IMG/VR virus record: IMGVR_UViG_3300036401_000325
Span: 1-58,641 of that record
Source: a virus
DNA length: 58,641 bases
Direction: 5' to 3' (one strand)
Below the pieces are notes generated by a model. That model was not told the DNA's origin, did no database searches, and was given only the letters and a program-made list of their open reading frames with translations. Every line of letters begins with the position of its first letter. Position 1 is the stretch's first letter. Positions 31,993 through 38,680 of the stretch are shown one piece after another. The position numbers were made by a program, and so were the translations under genes.

Positions 31993-32021
31993 GGGGTGGA
32001 GGCGCCGGGAATCGAACCCGG
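31993..32021 (-). other. attP candidate: 3' end of a tRNA gene (T-arm and acceptor)
   Basis: On the minus strand the sequence has a perfect T-stem/loop (CCGGG-TTCGATT-CCCGG), a 7-nt acceptor strand CGCCTCC, discriminator A and CCC. No full tRNA lies upstream, so only the 3' piece is present, as expected for a phage attachment core matching a host tRNA. It is about 100 nt past the integrase stop. U at position 70 and A73 would fit tRNA-Ala if position 3 is G (inference). Confidence 0.7.
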
Positions 32022-32119
32022 CCCGGGGTGCCACGGGGCTCGGGAAATGCCGACGATTCCACATGTCGTCCCCTGCCCCGCCCCGTCCGAAACGGCATTT
32101 CGGGGGATACGGGGGACAG

Positions 32120-33169
32120 CTACCCGGGGACCTTTTTTAGAGCCGCGATCGCCTGCTTCATCGAAGGCCGAGCGTACCGCGCCGTCGTGCTCGCGCGCGT
32201 GTGCCCGAGGAGGTATTGCGCTCCCGTGAGCGAGGCTCCCCCATCGAGCAAGTGCGTTGCGCGCGCGGAGCGAAGATGCTGCCCCGTGAAGATCGCGGCC
32301 TTGCCCGGAGAGAGCAGCCGTTTCTTTACCGCCTCCGCGACCGCCTTCCGGATGTACCGGTAGTACTTGTGCGCCCCGAAGATGACGCCCGATTCCGGCG
32401 CGCAGCGTTCGAGGATCGCGAGAGCCTTCGCCGGTAGTGGGAGCTCCCGCGCGAACCCCTCCTTGTCGATGTCCGACGAGATCCGAAGCGTCTTCGACCC
32501 CGGCTCCCAGTGCTCGGGGACGGAGAGCGCGTCCACCGTCGAGGGTCGGAGTGACGAGAGGTAGAGGAACTCGCACCGTGGACGCACCCACCATCCGGTG
32601 TCGGCCTTGTCGGCCAGATGCCGGAGAATCGCTCCCGTCTCTGAGCGTTCGAGCTCCGGCGCAGCAACGCGCGTCCGCCGCGACGCCTGCGCTCCGAGCG
32701 CCCCCTTCGGCACGCGCGGGAGCGGGAACTCGTCGAGGTAATTCAGCTCGAAGAGCCACTTCAGGAGCCCGCGCAGACCGGAGACCTCGCTCTTCACCGT
32801 CTTCGCGAGCGACTCCCGAAGGCGCTCGCGGATGTACGAAGCGAGCCCCGGCGGATCCCATGCGCGGACGCGACGGATCCACCGCGCGGAGAACTCCGTG
32901 TAGTTTCCGAGTGTCTTCGGACGAAGTGCGAGGGAGGCTAGCCACGCGGAGGCGACCTCCTTTTCGAGTCGGAAACGGGAAGTCGGTGGACCGACGCGCT
33001 TTCCGGAGAGCTCTTCCACGTAGAGCGTTCGAGCGATGCGGTCAGCTTCGCTTCGAACTGTTTCGCCCGTGGTGAGCTCGCGGCGGACACCGTCGACTCG
33101 GAAGCGGACGGTCCACGCTGCACCGGAGCGCTGGCGTCGGAGGCGGTATCCTTGTGGTCGGCGACCCAT
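32120..33169 (-). CDS. int: Tyrosine-recombinase integrase
   Basis: 349 aa. The N-terminus is arm-binding-like (GYRLRRQRSGAAWTVRFRVD). The core-binding region is at about 70-150. The catalytic domain has R208 (SLRPST), K236, R300, H323 (LGHT) and Y332 (TTARY). The usual H-x-L-R is Q-H-L-R here, so the first His is displaced. Role: integrates at the tRNA-derived site just downstream. The start overlaps the excisionase-like gene by 232 nt. It is the leftward early/lysogeny gene next to attP. Confidence 0.9.
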   Translation of the reverse strand: MGRRPQGYRLRRQRSGAAWTVRFRVDGVRRELTTGETVRSEADRIARTLYVEELSGKRVGPPTSRFRLEKEVASAWLASLALRPKTLGNYTEFSARWIRRVRAWDPPGLASYIRERLRESLAKTVKSEVSGLRGLLKWLFELNYLDEFPLPRVPKGALGAQASRRTRVAAPELERSETGAILRHLADKADTGWWVRPRCEFLYLSSLRPSTVDALSVPEHWEPGSKTLRISSDIDKEGFARELPLPAKALAILERCAPESGVIFGAHKYYRYIRKAVAEAVKKRLLSPGKAAIFTGQHLRSARATHLLDGGASLTGAQYLLGHTRASTTARYARPSMKQAIAALKKVPG

Positions 33170-33339
33170 CGGCGAAGGTCCTCCACGTCTACGATCACCC
33201 GAGTCCCGACGGCAATCCGCGGGAGGATCGGAAGGACTTCGGCGCGGAAAAGGCTCTCGCCCATCCCGAGCACCTCGGCGGCCTCGGGGATCGAATAGCA
33301 GAGCCGCTCCACGCGGCGCTCGCGGGCGGGGGTCGTCAC
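32938..33339 (-). CDS. Excisionase-like helix-turn-helix protein
   Basis: 133 aa from GTG 33339. Residues about 10-60 are an AlpA/MerR-type winged helix (CYSIPEAAEVLGMGESLFRA; IAVGTRVIVDVEDLRRWVAD). The remaining 70 residues are Ser/Arg/Lys-rich and are encoded in a different frame of the integrase N-terminus. Directly upstream of int, it is the likely recombination directionality factor. The deep overlap is unusual; only the first 60 codons look like conserved coding sequence. Confidence 0.7.
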   Translation of the reverse strand: MTTPARERRVERLCYSIPEAAEVLGMGESLFRAEVLPILPRIAVGTRVIVDVEDLRRWVADHKDTASDASAPVQRGPSASESTVSAASSPRAKQFEAKLTASLERSTWKSSPESASVHRLPVSDSKRRSPPRG

Positions 33340-33776
33340 GCTGTCCGTCCCATCACCGCTCGCCAGGCGGCCACCTTCTCCAAGACCTCGGGCGGCACGA
33401 TCCAGAATCCCAGCGCGCCTGCGCAGGGGATGAATGGGAGCGGGCGCACGTCGGCGAGCACGAACGAGAACGCGCCCGGGATCTCCCACGGGCTCTTCCG
33501 AGCGTCCGCACGGTTCAGGCGGCAGTCGACGATCCGCGCGACGCCGACGATCCCGCCGCGCTCGACGTGGTCGCGACCCGGCCATTTGTCGTACACGGAC
33601 GGGTTGATCTCGATGACGGAGGAGATGCCGTCGACGCACTCCTGCTTGCCGAGTCCCTTGGAGGCGTGGATCAGGACCTCGCCGCGAAGGGTCGTGGCCC
33701 AGTCGCGGTTCTCGACGTCCTTGCCCGCGTGGAGGATCGCCCACGCCCAGGGCTGGCGGATGGAGAGGGCTCTCAT
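33336..33776 (-). CDS. ASCH domain protein
   Basis: 146 aa. The N-terminus MRALSIRQPWAWAILHAGKD then VENRDW, GEVLIHASKG and GGIVGVARIVDC are the standard ASCH signature (RNA-binding-like beta barrel). ASCH proteins in phages may act on modified nucleotides or RNA; the exact role is unknown. Coupled at both ends by ATGA/GTGA. Confidence 0.85.
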   Translation of the reverse strand: MRALSIRQPWAWAILHAGKDVENRDWATTLRGEVLIHASKGLGKQECVDGISSVIEINPSVYDKWPGRDHVERGGIVGVARIVDCRLNRADARKSPWEIPGAFSFVLADVRPLPFIPCAGALGFWIVPPEVLEKVAAWRAVMGRTA

Positions 33777-33976
33777 GCGGCCCTCGGCATCGGCTGCCAG
33801 GCGCCGAAGAAGAGTCGCCCCGGGTCGTGCGATGGCGTCCGGAGATCGACGAGCAGGCACTCCGCGGAGCACGCGACCTGCCAGCAACGGGGCTCGCCTT
33901 CCGCCTGGCAGACGCGAACGAACGTGCTCGTCGGCGCGTCGCAGACGCAGCACTTGGATTCCTCTGCCGCCGCCAT
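33773..33976 (-). CDS. Small zinc-binding protein
   Basis: 67 aa from ATG 33976 (MAAAEESKCCVCDAPTSTFV). CCVC near the start and CSAEC later give a four-Cys zinc site around a TFVRVCQAEGEPRCWQVA strand pair. It overlaps the preceding stop as TGATG. The function is unknown. Confidence 0.55.
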   Translation of the reverse strand: MAAAEESKCCVCDAPTSTFVRVCQAEGEPRCWQVACSAECLLVDLRTPSHDPGRLFFGAWQPMPRAA

Positions 33977-34227
33977 CAGTGGACCCACACCGCTTCCGTC
34001 TCGCGCGCGTCCTCTTCCTCAATCCGCCGCCACACCTCGTCACAGATCCGCGCGTCATACAGCGCCCGCCCGAACTGCTCGAAGTAGAGCGCGACGGTGA
34101 GCCGGTCGACGTAGTACCAGCGCGTGAACAGGTAGACGATCATCGCTGTCGAGAGACACGCGCCACCGATCGCGAGGATCGCGACGACGAGGTATGCGGG
34201 CGGAGCGGATAGGAGGGAGGCGATCAC
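33976..34227 (-). CDS. Single-span membrane protein with cytoplasmic tail
   Basis: 83 aa from GTG 34227. A hydrophobic stretch at about 10-32 (AYLVVAILAIGGACLSTAMI, then VYLFT) is followed by a charged helical tail (ICDEVWRRIEEEDARETEAV). It is third in a row of overlapping membrane-protein genes. The role is unknown. Confidence 0.6.
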   Translation of the reverse strand: MIASLLSAPPAYLVVAILAIGGACLSTAMIVYLFTRWYYVDRLTVALYFEQFGRALYDARICDEVWRRIEEEDARETEAVWVH

Positions 34228-34337
34228 CGGTCCGTCCTTTCGAAGAAGAACATCACGAGGATGAGGACCGCCCAAGGCAGGAGAGCGACCGCCATGCCGA
34301 GGAGCGCCGTGCCCCAATCGCCGGTAGCGCTCACCAT
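34224..34337 (-). CDS. Tiny membrane protein
   Basis: 37 aa: MVSATGDWGTALLGMAVALL, then PWAVLILVMFFFERTDR. One hydrophobic span with charged C-terminus. ATG 34337 overlaps the stop of the 24-aa gene, and its TGA overlaps GTG 34227. The tight coupling on both sides is the main support. Confidence 0.55.
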   Translation of the reverse strand: MVSATGDWGTALLGMAVALLPWAVLILVMFFFERTDR

Positions 34338-34405
34338 CCGAGGAACTCCGCGAGCGCCACGAAGAGCGCGAGGAAGGGCCAGGCTAGAACGAAGAGGACG
34401 ATCAC
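34331..34405 (-). CDS. Tiny membrane peptide
   Basis: 24 aa: MIVLFVLAWPFLALFVALAE then FLGW, almost wholly hydrophobic. GTG 34405 overlaps the upstream TGA (GTGA), and its TGA overlaps ATG 34337. It may be a membrane peptide or a translational relay. Confidence 0.4.
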   Translation of the reverse strand: MIVLFVLAWPFLALFVALAEFLGW

Positions 34406-34650
34406 GACATGCGCTCCACTCGCGCCTTCATCGCGATTGCGGCCATCTGAAAGAGCTCGTGGCTCGTTTCCGCGATAACGATCGACCCGTCGGGAAGCTC
34501 GAACCGGAGCATCACGGAGGGCTTCCCGGACTGCATCCCGCGCAGGAGCAGGGCGGCTTCGATGGGCGCCGTCGTGTGGTGGACGACTGCGCCCTTCGGG
34601 ATCGGCGTGAAGTCTTCCGGGCCTTCGAGCTTGATGCTCAGGACGGGCAC
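34402..34650 (-). CDS. Hypothetical protein
   Basis: 82 aa with a very good ribosome-binding site (AAGGAGGT) before GTG 34650. The sequence looks ordered (MPVLSIKLEGPEDFTPIPKG; VMLRFELPDGSIVIAETSHE) and ends in a helix. It starts the chain of tiny membrane genes. The function is unknown. Confidence 0.6.
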   Translation of the reverse strand: MPVLSIKLEGPEDFTPIPKGAVVHHTTAPIEAALLLRGMQSGKPSVMLRFELPDGSIVIAETSHELFQMAAIAMKARVERMS

Positions 34651-35261
34651 TGGGGAACCTCCTTCAGAGCGCGGTGCCCTCGGGAGGCCGAATCGACGCG
34701 GGCGCCAGTCCCGTGAAGATCCCCGAAGTGACCGCTTGCGCCGCCACGCCCACGGTTTCCCGTGAACGCACCGTCGCCGTTTTCCCTTACGCGGATCAGC
34801 GACGTCGGCACCGCCGGTGCTCTCGTCTCCCCGCTCGGCTTTTGGAAGGCTCCGAGCCGAAGCCCGGGGTGAAGTGCTGCATCGCTCTCTCCTCGGGGCC
34901 CTACACCCGAGAACTCCCCGGCTCCCACCGGGGCGCGGCTTGCTCGGCGCATCGAGCCTGGAACTACCGCGGGAGAGAACGATTCGACCGCTTGGTTAGC
35001 CTCTGCGCTGACAACGCTGGCGGTCCGGCGTCGCAGCGCGCCGGGGAGTCCTTCGGTAGCAAATGCCACGGGCCTTCTCGTCACGGGCGCGTCCGTCCGG
35101 GCAGAACTCGCCTCACCCATGGACGTGCGAAAGCATCCTCGGTCCGCCGAAAGAACCTCGCGAGCGGTGGTGCTCAAATGCGCCGCGTGACAATCGGGTC
35201 CCGCGACATCCTCGCCCCGGGTGCCGTCACGCGCTGCTACTTCCATCGCGTTCAGCGTCAC
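34638..35261 (-). CDS. Doubtful 207-aa ORF
   Basis: The frame from GTG 35261 (overlapping the upstream TGA) is open to 34638, inside the start of the next gene. Composition (Ala/Arg/Gly/Ser, few hydrophobic clusters) does not look like a folded protein. Within it are a 28-aa ORF with a GGAGAGAGCG-ATG start at about 34883, a 35-aa ORF before 34650, and a CCCCGG-6nt-CCGGGG hairpin at 34916-34933. The 600-nt region may be partly non-coding. Confidence 0.3.
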   Translation of the reverse strand: MTLNAMEVAARDGTRGEDVAGPDCHAAHLSTTAREVLSADRGCFRTSMGEASSARTDAPVTRRPVAFATEGLPGALRRRTASVVSAEANQAVESFSPAVVPGSMRRASRAPVGAGEFSGVGPRGESDAALHPGLRLGAFQKPSGETRAPAVPTSLIRVRENGDGAFTGNRGRGGASGHFGDLHGTGARVDSASRGHRALKEVPQCPS

Positions 35262-35569
35262 GCGGTCCTCCGCAGCTGTTCGATCCATACGCGGATCGCT
35301 TGCTCGTGCGTCTCAACCGGGAGCCCTTCCAACATCCAACCCGGCACCCTTCGTGCGCCTTCGTAGACGTCCTGAAGATGACGAAGCGTGCAGCCGAGCT
35401 CGCGCGAAAGTGATCGCCACGTCCAGCCGTTCGCGATGGCGAAGTCCACCATGGCGCACAGTTTGCTCCTGGCGCAGTTGTCCCATGCGACACGACGATC
35501 GACGGCACGACACTTCGCGGGCGGACGAATCGCAGCGTCGAGGGCGGTGGTCAGATCGTGGACGCTCAC
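35258..35569 (-). CDS. Helix-turn-helix-like hypothetical protein
   Basis: 103 aa. TWRSLSRELGCTLRHLQDVY resembles a helix-turn-helix, followed by an amphipathic C-terminal helix (THEQAIRVWIEQLRR). GTG 35569 overlaps the upstream stop. It could be a small regulator in the lysogeny arm (inference). Confidence 0.5.
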   Translation of the reverse strand: MSVHDLTTALDAAIRPPAKCRAVDRRVAWDNCARSKLCAMVDFAIANGWTWRSLSRELGCTLRHLQDVYEGARRVPGWMLEGLPVETHEQAIRVWIEQLRRTA

Positions 35570-35736
35570 GCTTCCTCGCTCGCGAACGCATCGATCGCGT
35601 CGCCGAAATCATCAACCCGCGACGCAACCGCCTGCGAGACCGCGAACATGTAGTCCGCCTCCGTGTCGTCGTCGTTCGCGTTCGACTCGGTGAGCCAGAG
35701 AAGTGCGAGTCCAGCGGAGAGGGCGGCGCGGGACAT
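35566..35736 (-). CDS. Small acidic protein
   Basis: 56 aa: MSRAALSAGLALLWLTESNA, then acidic (NDDDTEADYMFAVSQAVASR) and VDDFGDAIDAFASEEA. It lies 3 nt after the GIY-YIG gene and is coupled to the next gene (GTGA). Negative charge and small size could suit a DNA mimic or protein inhibitor, but nothing proves it. Confidence 0.5.
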   Translation of the reverse strand: MSRAALSAGLALLWLTESNANDDDTEADYMFAVSQAVASRVDDFGDAIDAFASEEA

Positions 35737-35739
35737 GGG

Positions 35740-36186
35740 TTACTCCGCCGCCTGGGCCATCGATGGTCGCGGGCATCGATTGCCGAAATGCCCGGTGCTC
35801 CGACAGTATCGACAGCGGAGATCGGTACGCCGCGTTACCGTGGTCCTTGGCGACATGCTCTCCATCGAGCACGGGGCGTTCAGCAGCCGTCCGCTCTTCC
35901 GATATTCGCGGACGAAGAACAGCTCATAGGGACCGGCATCAACGCCGGGGGGAACCACGTGCAGCATGACGAGACGCGGCGCATCTCCTCGCGAGGAGAG
36001 CTCGGCCATCCACGCCTTCATTCGTTGCGTACCGCGCCAACTCCGATGCGTTGCAAATCGATTGCGAGGCTTCCAGCTTTTCCCAACGTATCGGACCTCG
36101 CCGTCCGAACCGGTGAGTCCGTAAATGTAGACCGGCACGTTCCGAACGTCGGCGAAGCCGAGGGCGTAGGAGATTCCGGTGGACAC
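35740..36186 (-). CDS. GIY-YIG nuclease-like protein with CCHC zinc knuckle
   Basis: 148 aa. VYIYGLTGSDGEVRYVGKS (about 19-37) gives the two GIY-YIG strands, with R43/H47 in the following helix, Glu88 in PYELFFV and Asn103. The C-terminus carries C125-x2-C128-x4-H133-x4-C138, an exact CCHC knuckle as in nucleic-acid-binding proteins. The combination suggests a nuclease with its own single-strand or RNA-binding tail. GTG start 36186, 4 nt after the repressor stop. Confidence 0.75.
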   Translation of the reverse strand: MSTGISYALGFADVRNVPVYIYGLTGSDGEVRYVGKSWKPRNRFATHRSWRGTQRMKAWMAELSSRGDAPRLVMLHVVPPGVDAGPYELFFVREYRKSGRLLNAPCSMESMSPRTTVTRRTDLRCRYCRSTGHFGNRCPRPSMAQAAE

Positions 36187-36189
36187 CGA

Positions 36190-36435
36190 TCAGTGCTCCA
36201 CGCCGTTCTTCGGCGCCGTATCGGTCGACGTGTCTCCCGCGCCCTCCTGTGTCCATGCCCGCATCGGGATCCCGTAGATGCTCTCCAGCTTCGCCATCTT
36301 CTCGGGCGATGGGATCGAGTCGCCGGTCAACCAAGACGAGATCGCTTGTCGGCTGCACCCGAGCCGCTTCGCGAGTTCCCCTCGGTCGACGAGCTTTTTC
36401 AGTTCCTGGGCGGCGGCGCAAACGGGCTTGGTCAT
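36190..36435 (-). CDS. XRE-family repressor (lysogeny switch)
   Basis: 81 aa from ATG 36435. LVDRGELAKRLGCSRQAISS with WLTGDSIPSPEKMAKLESIY is a clear XRE helix-turn-helix. It is transcribed leftward from a TTGACA-17-TATCTG promoter overlapping a palindromic site that is repeated before the rightward operon. The predicted transcript has only about 4-5 leader bases, as for lambda cI from PRM. Divergent to the second XRE gene at 36505. It is the probable CI/Cro-like master repressor. Confidence 0.82.
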   Translation of the reverse strand: MTKPVCAAAQELKKLVDRGELAKRLGCSRQAISSWLTGDSIPSPEKMAKLESIYGIPMRAWTQEGAGDTSTDTAPKNGVEH

Positions 36436-36445
36436 GGGACTCAAC

Positions 36446-36475
36446 ACAGATACAGCCGTATCGGTTCTGTGTCAA
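36446..36475 (-). promoter_or_regulatory. Repressor promoter and operator (copy 1)
   Basis: Minus strand: TTGACA (36475-36470), 17-nt spacer, TATCTG (36452-36447). The near-palindrome GATACAGCCGTATC (36449-36462) lies across the spacer and -10. A 22-bp block containing it (36446-36467) recurs inverted at 37030-37051 with one change. This fits autoregulation by the 36190-36435 protein. Confidence 0.75.
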
Positions 36476-36504
36476 CTGTCGCTTGCGCTCGGTAACCTCC
36501 ACTC

Positions 36505-36987
36505 GTGGCCCAGCCCATTCGCGCCGTCCGCATCCGCGACGCCATCGTTGCAGCAGCGGCGAAACTTCACGAAGACCTAGGGACGCAGAAGGCCGCCGCT
36601 AGTGCCGCGGGCGTCACCCAGCAAACGATCTCGACGGCCATCAACGAGAAAAAGGTCGGCTTCGATCTGCTTCTCGGTCTTGCCCAAGCGTTCGACAGTA
36701 CGATTGACGATTTGCTCGCCAGGTTCGGCGGCTATCCAGAGGGGAAAACGTCGGTGCGTGCGGGGGATCTGCCAGGATGGGCAGAGGCCGAAAATATGGC
36801 GCGCGCGACGCTGGGCGAGGCCTCGGAGCTCGTCTGGGCAGCGGCGGCGGCCGTACGCCTACCGATACGACCGAGAGCCGCTACACCGAAGCTCGCGCTT
36901 CGTTGCGCTGAGCTCGTGATCGCTTGCGGGGAAACATCCGGGGTCCGGGAGCGACTCCTCTTGCCAGCACACGAACCGAGGGGTTGA
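36505..36987 (+). CDS. XRE-family regulator (divergent, Cro- or antirepressor-like)
   Basis: 160 aa from GTG 36505. LGTQKAAASAAGVTQQTIST with INEKKVGFDLLLGLAQAF is a helix-turn-helix near residues 25-65. The C-terminal 90 residues are Ala/Arg-rich helices. It is the first rightward gene, 69 nt from the repressor. It probably counteracts or complements the repressor; its own promoter is not obvious. Confidence 0.75.
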   Translation: MAQPIRAVRIRDAIVAAAAKLHEDLGTQKAAASAAGVTQQTISTAINEKKVGFDLLLGLAQAFDSTIDDLLARFGGYPEGKTSVRAGDLPGWAEAENMARATLGEASELVWAAAAAVRLPIRPRAATPKLALRCAELVIACGETSGVRERLLLPAHEPRG

Positions 36988-37021
36988 CGCTGCGCGTCGG
37001 TCGATTCTCCGCAATCGCCAC

Positions 37022-37051
37022 TTGTGCGGGAACCAATACGGCTGTATCTGT
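37022..37051 (+). promoter_or_regulatory. Early rightward promoter and operator (copy 2)
   Basis: Plus strand: TTGTGC (37022-37027), 17-nt spacer, TATCTG (37045-37050). The 22-bp block at 37030-37051 is the inverted near-copy of the one at 36446-36467. The -10 box ends 6 nt before ATG 37057, so the transcript should begin at or next to the start codon. Confidence 0.72.
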
Positions 37052-37056
37052 ATCCC

Positions 37057-37368
37057 ATGGTTCAGCCCTCCCTCCCCCTCGTCCGCGCCATCCTCGCCGC
37101 CCAGCGCAACAGCGCCCCACGTCGACCCCACCTCACGGCCTGCCCCCGAGGCCACATCTGCGCCGCCCCTGGCTGCCACTCCTTGGCAGCCGTGACGGAC
37201 GGTGACGACGCCTACTGCGCCTCATGCGCGCTCGACCGCTTCGACGTCACCGACCTGCCCTGCACGATCGACACGCTCGGTGAGTGCCTGGACGACTTCG
37301 CGCGTGGCATCGCGAGGGCTCAGGAGTTGGCGGAGTACGAGGCTGACTCGGCGCGGAGGGCGGGCTGA
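37057..37368 (+). CDS. Small Cys-rich early protein
   Basis: 103 aa from ATG 37057 (MVQPSLPLVRAILAAQRNSA). CPRGHICAAPGC and YCASCALDRFD give two Cys pairs, a likely zinc site, before an acidic helical tail. It is the first gene after the early promoter, and its mRNA is predicted leaderless. The stop overlaps the next ATG as TGATG. Confidence 0.6.
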   Translation: MVQPSLPLVRAILAAQRNSAPRRPHLTACPRGHICAAPGCHSLAAVTDGDDAYCASCALDRFDVTDLPCTIDTLGECLDDFARGIARAQELAEYEADSARRAG

Positions 37369-37718
37369 TGACTTACCCGATCACCAAACTTTCAACGGCC
37401 GAGATGGCGTTCCCCGCTCACGTCGTCGGTCGCCTCATTCCCGACTACAACAAGATCGACCGCAAGGATCCGGCGATTCGTCGCCTGGAGTCGGTCGCGC
37501 AAACCCTGTTCTTTCAGGGAGGCAACGTCGAAGGGTGGGAGCCGAAAGAGGGCATCGACAAGCTGGGCGCGCTGCGACAGATCAATTGCGTGCTCCGTTC
37601 CTTTGAGCCGAAGCACGAACACAAGATCGCCGGCGTCGCGTTCTTGCTGAATGAGTGGTTTCGGCCCGAGTCGGTACTGCCCTCCACCCCCGCTCTCCGC
37701 GAAGGGAACGGACGATGA
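37368..37718 (+). CDS. Hypothetical early protein
   Basis: 116 aa, ordered composition (LSTAEMAFPAHVVGRLIPDY; RRLESVAQTLFFQGGNVEGW; KIAGVAFLLNEWF). Coupled on both sides. The function is unknown. Confidence 0.6.
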   Translation: MTYPITKLSTAEMAFPAHVVGRLIPDYNKIDRKDPAIRRLESVAQTLFFQGGNVEGWEPKEGIDKLGALRQINCVLRSFEPKHEHKIAGVAFLLNEWFRPESVLPSTPALREGNGR

Positions 37719-37978
37719 GTACCAAGGGCGCGGCGGCAATCGGTGAGGCCTATCAACAGATCTGTGCGCTCCACTGCGACAAGATTCTCTCCAATGTCGA
37801 GTGTCAGCGCGCGATGGGTCGGCTCAAGAAGCACGCTCGGTCCCACGGCTACACGCTGTCGCACCTGAACGCGCGCGGCGAACACATGGTCGGCGCGATG
37901 AGCGTGAGTTGGATGGGCTACCGCGGACACTCACATCGGCGCATCTACGAACGTTTCGGAACCGGGGCCGCGAAATGA
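37715..37978 (+). CDS. Hypothetical early protein
   Basis: 87 aa from ATG 37715, basic, with a C-terminal His/Arg-rich region (RLKKHARSHGYTLSHLNARG; MGYRGHSHRRIYERFG). Coupled (ATGA) at both ends. The function is unknown. Confidence 0.55.
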   Translation: MSTKGAAAIGEAYQQICALHCDKILSNVECQRAMGRLKKHARSHGYTLSHLNARGEHMVGAMSVSWMGYRGHSHRRIYERFGTGAAK

Positions 37979-38151
37979 AATCCCTCTGCCCATCCCGCTC
38001 CACCTACCGCGAGCGCTTCACCGCCGCGCTCCGCTGCATCGAAGACACTCGCGCGATCGCCTCCGCCTGCGGGACCGCCACTGCCAGACGGGATCGCGCG
38101 GTTGCGATGCGGGCGCGGGTTAGGCCGGGATTTGTGGCGGCGTGGGGTTAG
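37975..38151 (+). CDS. Small basic early protein
   Basis: 58 aa (MKSLCPSRSTYRERFTAALR and onward), strongly basic. ATG 37975 overlaps the previous stop. The function is unknown. Confidence 0.5.
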   Translation: MKSLCPSRSTYRERFTAALRCIEDTRAIASACGTATARRDRAVAMRARVRPGFVAAWG

Positions 38152-38159
38152 GAAGGACG

Positions 38160-38429
38160 ATGACCACTTCAGAAGCATTGCTCATCTACGTGCGCGGCGA
38201 AGCCGATCATCTCGTATCCAGCACGGCACGCGAATGTCGCTCGCTTTCACAGAGTCTCGCGCGACTCGCCACGAAGATCGAAGATACGGACTACCCGCTA
38301 AACACGCTTGGCGAGGTCCAAGGCCGTGCGTCGATGTTGGATGCGCAGATTGCATCGCTCGCCACGCTCCGCGCTGTTCTGCGACGGGCCGAGGATGCGG
38401 TTCAGCGCGAGACGAAGGCGGTCGGTTGA
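38160..38429 (+). CDS. Helical early protein
   Basis: 89 aa with GGAAGGA before ATG 38160. Probably coiled (DHLVSSTARECRSLSQSLAR; ASLATLRAVLRRAEDAVQRE). The end overlaps the next ATG as TGATG. The function is unknown. Confidence 0.55.
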   Translation: MTTSEALLIYVRGEADHLVSSTARECRSLSQSLARLATKIEDTDYPLNTLGEVQGRASMLDAQIASLATLRAVLRRAEDAVQRETKAVG

Positions 38430-38680
38430 TGTCCTTCGGCGACGACACGGGACCGCTGCTAGAGCGCGCCGACCCCCACCGTTGCGAGTGCGGCCTTCGC
38501 TACACCGAGGACGAGTTCTGCGCACTCCGTTGCCCCGGCGTCATGCAACTAGAGAGCGGCTTCCCCATTGAGATGCGGGACTGTCTCTGTGGCTCGACGA
38601 TCGCGCGAGTGCTGCATCCGGTGACGGCGGACGTGCTGGCGTTTTTGGAGCGGGAAGATCGCGAAAGGGATGCGGCATGA
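38429..38680 (+). CDS. Small zinc-binding early protein
   Basis: 83 aa. [19 protein letters not shown] and CLCGSTIAR provide about six cysteines for one or two zinc sites. The C-terminal acidic helix ends in [10 protein letters not shown]. Coupled to the HNH gene. The function is unknown. Confidence 0.55.
   Translation: MSFGDDTGPLLERADPHRCECGLRYTEDEFCALRCPGVMQLESGFPIEMRDCLCGSTIARVLHPVTADVLAFLEREDRERDAA

Noticed and set aside
31993-32075. A complete tRNA gene
   Set aside because: Only the T-arm and acceptor strand are present. No D-arm, anticodon arm or 5' acceptor strand GGxGGCG can be formed upstream on the minus strand.
32120-32945. Large Arg/Ala-rich minus-strand frame reaching 31815, in another frame over the integrase
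   Set aside because: It is out of frame with all catalytic integrase motifs and shows no features of its own.
34674-35366. 230-aa plus-strand frame in the doubtful region
   Set aside because: No ordered protein features, opposite to its neighbours, and overlaps the end of a well-coupled minus-strand gene.
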